Of a DNA stretch of 7,722 bases, positions 5,986 to 7,722 are shown one piece after another (positions within the stretch are counted from its first letter, which is position 1; each line of letters begins with the position of its first letter). This DNA is from an uncultured Collinsella sp. Lineage in GTDB: Bacteria > Actinomycetota > Coriobacteriia > Coriobacteriales > Coriobacteriaceae. Under the pieces are notes generated by a model that searched no databases, was not told where the DNA came from, and saw only the letters and a list, made by a program, of their open reading frames with translations. The stretch covers positions 1 to 7,722 of the forward strand of contig CABUDQ010000068.1 of NCBI GenBank assembly GCA_902490365.1, given 5' to 3'. A program made the translations under genes and the position numbers.

Positions 5986-6618
5986 CTATCCCCTCTTCCT
6001 TGCGGCGTCGGCGGCGCGGCGCGCCAGCGCATCGGCGCGCGGCAACCACGTGTCCAGCAGCTCATCGCACGCGGTCTCGAGCTCCTCGGCGCGCGCCCGG
6101 TCCTTCATAGACGTGGTGTTGGCAAAGAGCGTCAAGCTCGCGCCCTGCATAGCGGAACGGCAGAACACGGCGCCGCACGCCACATCGGACAGCAGCTGAC
6201 GCGAACCCTTGTCGGCCATGTCCTCGAGCAGCGCCAGCGCACGCCCGCAGGCATCCATAATGCGATACGGCGGCATAGCGGCCACATGCAGCGCATCCTG
6301 AATCGCGGTCGCTCGAGCCGGATCGTCACGCGGAATACCGTACGCCGCGGACACCTGCCCATAGGCACGAACGTCCTCGGCAACCAACTCGACAAGCTCC
6401 TGGGCCAGCTCATCAGCATGGACAAACGCACGCGTCAGGTCATCCGCACGATCAGCAAGCGCGGGATTGGTCGCACCGTAGCGGGCAACCATTCCGCACA
6501 GCGAGGCGCCCAGCGCGCCCACAAAGGCGCTCGCGCTGCCACCGCCGGGAACCGGCTCGCGCGCGGCCAGCGCCTCGGCAAACCCGCGGCAGGTCTTGTC
6601 CATCATCTCTTGGCTCAT
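5986..6618 (-). CDS. fchA: FTCD_C-type methenyl-THF cyclohydrolase / cyclodeaminase
   Basis: The 210-residue product is a stand-alone cyclodeaminase/cyclohydrolase domain (FTCD C-terminal family, as in FchA). The signature REPVPGGGSASAFVGALGASL lies at residues 20-40, with EDVRAYGQVSAAYGIPRD (81-98), SDVACGAVFCRSAMQGA (144-160) and LFANTTSMKD (164-173) following the family order. It is expected to convert methenyl-THF to 10-formyl-THF, or formimino-THF to methenyl-THF plus ammonia. Sequence alone does not separate the two, but the tight pairing with a FolD lacking cyclohydrolase residues favours the cyclohydrolase role. No histidine- or glycine-degradation genes are in the window. The start at 6618 (MSQEMMD) is preferred since AAGGTG lies 7 bases upstream; the ATG at 6624 is too close. 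All-helical, cytosolic, no membrane segments. Confidence 0.88.
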   Translation of the reverse strand: MSQEMMDKTCRGFAEALAAREPVPGGGSASAFVGALGASLCGMVARYGATNPALADRADDLTRAFVHADELAQELVELVAEDVRAYGQVSAAYGIPRDDPARATAIQDALHVAAMPPYRIMDACGRALALLEDMADKGSRQLLSDVACGAVFCRSAMQGASLTLFANTTSMKDRARAEELETACDELLDTWLPRADALARRAADAARKRG

Positions 6619-6644
6619 GCACATGCACCTTCAAGTCATATACA

Positions 6645-6670
6645 TCGGTCGGGTGGCAACCGCCGACCGA
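6645..6670 (-). promoter_or_regulatory. Leader hairpin upstream of fchA
   Basis: On the minus strand TCGGTCGG (6663-6670) pairs with CCGACCGA (6645-6652), 8 perfect pairs around a 10-nt loop that can itself pair GG with CC. It lies in the 5' leader between the predicted promoter and the ribosome binding site near 6625-6629. No U-tract follows, so it is not a terminator; it may tune stability or translation. It does not match the THF riboswitch pattern I know. Confidence 0.45.
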
Positions 6671-6695
6671 CCGCATCGATCACGTAATGGTGCTA

Positions 6696-6724
6696 AGTCT
6701 AGCCCATAAGCACATGAGCGTCAG
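6696..6724 (-). promoter_or_regulatory. Predicted promoter of the fchA-folD operon
   Basis: The minus strand shows -35 CTGACG (6719-6724, 4 of 6) and -10 TAGACT (6696-6701, 4 of 6) with a 17-base spacer. The predicted start near 6689 gives a leader of about 70 nt. It lies within the 377-base gap between the divergent fchA and lipoprotein genes (6619-6995). Confidence 0.5.
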
Positions 6725-6995
6725 CGCACCTGGCCATCGCGGATTTCTATGGCACACGATAGGCGGCAGCGACACAAACATGGGACACATGGCCCACCTT
6801 TCGAGACTCCCGGGCAGCACAAGCTGGGGCATATCTATAAGTAAGGAACCCGTTGGGGCACGGCCGGGCAACGGCCACAAGCAATGAACGGAGGCATAAG
6901 CCGCACAGCACACAGAGACATCCGCCGCCAGCGCAATCAGTACCCCAACAGCATGCGGCGCCGTGATGTCATCGTCAGACAAGGAGGACGCCACC
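6725..6995 (+). promoter_or_regulatory. Upstream region of the lipoprotein gene
   Basis: This stretch holds no gene I can support. On the plus strand TATAAG (6836-6841) is a fair -10 box but has no good -35, so the promoter is uncertain and the leader would be about 150 nt. A small GGCCG-GGCAA-CGGCC hairpin lies near 6862-6876. The ribosome binding site AAGGAGG (6981-6987) is 8 bases before the ATG at 6996. A short frame from 6884 (Arg-rich) is not credible. Confidence 0.35.
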
Positions 6996-7598
6996 ATGAA
7001 GAAAAAGACCCTATCGATCCTTTCCCTTTGCATCGCCCTCTTTGCCGCGCTTGCCCTTGTCGGCTGCGGCGGGATCGCATCGGGCGGAGGCGGCAGCGCC
7101 GCTAAGAGCGAGAGCAAGGAAAAGGCCCCCGTCGCCAAGAAGACCGACTTTATCTGGTTTAAGGTGGAAATGCCCGAGGGCGTTGGTGTAAGCGATTCCG
7201 CCGGCAAGAACGCCGACAGGGTCCAGCTCACCTTCCCCGAAGACGAGAACGGTTCGGCCGATCGCTTTATCCCCGTTTGGAAAAAAGCGCTGACGGCAGA
7301 GGAATCCCACACCGACCAGGCAGAAAAGAAAGGGGATACGTTCCAGTGGAAGGATGACGGGTCCGTCGAGTATAACGGCAGGACGTGGCTCGTCGGAACA
7401 TACGAGGACAACAGCGGCGTCTCAACCCTCCTCTTTACCGACGTTGAGCCGGGAAGCGTCTACGTCCTCATCTCGAACTTCGACCAGCACAAGAAAGAAG
7501 CCGAGGCGCTCCTCAACTCCATCGAGTTCCCCGATGACATGGCAGAGGCAGTTTCCGAGGCACGCGAAGTCGAGATTTCGAGCATCGAGATCAAGTAA
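6996..7598 (+). CDS. Small secreted lipoprotein of unknown function
   Basis: The 200-residue product starts MKKKTLSILSLCIALFAALA and has a lipobox LVGC, so Cys24 is the predicted lipidation site and the protein is anchored outside the cytoplasmic membrane. A Gly/Ser/Lys-rich tether follows (about residues 25-48). The mature domain (49-175) alternates beta-like segments, such as FIWFKVEMPEGVGV, RVQLTFPED, TFQWKDDGSVEYNGRTWLVGTYED and SVYVLISNF, then a short helix KKEAEALLNSIEF. This order recalls small PsbP/Mog1-like lipoprotein domains, but that is a guess from pattern alone. The tail is acidic. The ATG at 6996 has AAGGAGG 8 bases upstream; a GTG at 6963 would bury the signal peptide. The gene stands alone, divergent from fchA. 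Confidence 0.87.
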   Translation: MKKKTLSILSLCIALFAALALVGCGGIASGGGGSAAKSESKEKAPVAKKTDFIWFKVEMPEGVGVSDSAGKNADRVQLTFPEDENGSADRFIPVWKKALTAEESHTDQAEKKGDTFQWKDDGSVEYNGRTWLVGTYEDNSGVSTLLFTDVEPGSVYVLISNFDQHKKEAEALLNSIEFPDDMAEAVSEAREVEISSIEIK

Positions 7599-7599
7599 C

Positions 7600-7686
7600 G
7601 GGACACCCGCACGCGCCTACGCGCACCAGCGCGCATGCGCCCATTAAAACAACGGGCGCCCAACCCGGGGGGTGTTCCTATAGTTT
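7600..7686 (+). terminator. Possible terminator region after the lipoprotein gene
   Basis: GGGACACCC (7600-7608) can pair with GGGTGTTCC (7670-7678) with one G-U pair, followed by TATAGTTTTG. Inside, GCGCCC (7637-7642) pairs with GGGCGC (7654-7659). It begins one base after the stop codon. The 61-nt loop is long, so it is less certain than the terminator at 3176-3220; part of it may instead belong to a mobile-element end. Confidence 0.4.
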
Positions 7687-7722
7687 TGTCAACTGGGAAA
7701 TGCTCTCCGTGCGACCGAATCG

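Noticed and set aside
6619..6695. THF riboswitch ahead of fchA
   Set aside because: The leader is short and lacks the conserved THF-riboswitch core; only one simple hairpin is visible.
6680..7411. 243-residue minus-strand frame covering the intergenic region and antisense to the lipoprotein
   Set aside because: It is Ser/Pro/Leu-rich without motifs, overlaps the fchA promoter and runs against a clear lipoprotein gene.

Overview
The window looks like chromosomal DNA of a high-GC, anaerobic gut actinobacterium of the Coriobacteriia, most likely Collinsella or a close relative. This rests on GC-rich coding with long antisense shadow reading frames, strong AAGGAGG-type ribosome binding sites, and the gene set: UbiB/AarF kinase with a phasin-like partner, C69 dipeptidase, a FchA plus FolD pair and small lipoproteins. 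No search was run, so the genus is an inference.

Nearly everything is transcribed leftward (minus strand). From the right end: a lone plus-strand lipoprotein gene (6996-7598) diverges from a folate operon. In that operon fchA (cyclodeaminase-type methenyl-THF cyclohydrolase) ends two bases before folD starts. The FolD protein lacks the lysine and glutamine that normally catalyse the cyclohydrolase step, so the two proteins probably split a reaction pair usually carried by one enzyme. Downstream of folD lies a 231-bp AT-rich element with perfect 31-bp terminal inverted repeats and a strong central hairpin, a candidate MITE or structured-RNA repeat. Next come a C69 (PepD-like) dipeptidase gene with a clear terminator, then a two-gene operon of a phasin-like protein and a UbiB/AarF kinase, ending in one or two hairpin terminators.

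The left end (1-790) holds the most striking regulatory region: a promoter, a cobalamin-type riboswitch on the minus strand (about 580-752), a roughly 140-nt expression platform with hairpins, and the first 145 codons of a secreted Ala-rich protein that runs off the window. A riboswitch ahead of an exported protein suggests a B12-controlled cell-surface factor, possibly for corrinoid capture. That role is inferred from context only.

The right tail (7599-7722) holds an imperfect hairpin region that may be the lipoprotein terminator, and a sequence that could be the start of an insertion-sequence end. No tRNA, rRNA or CRISPR array was seen.
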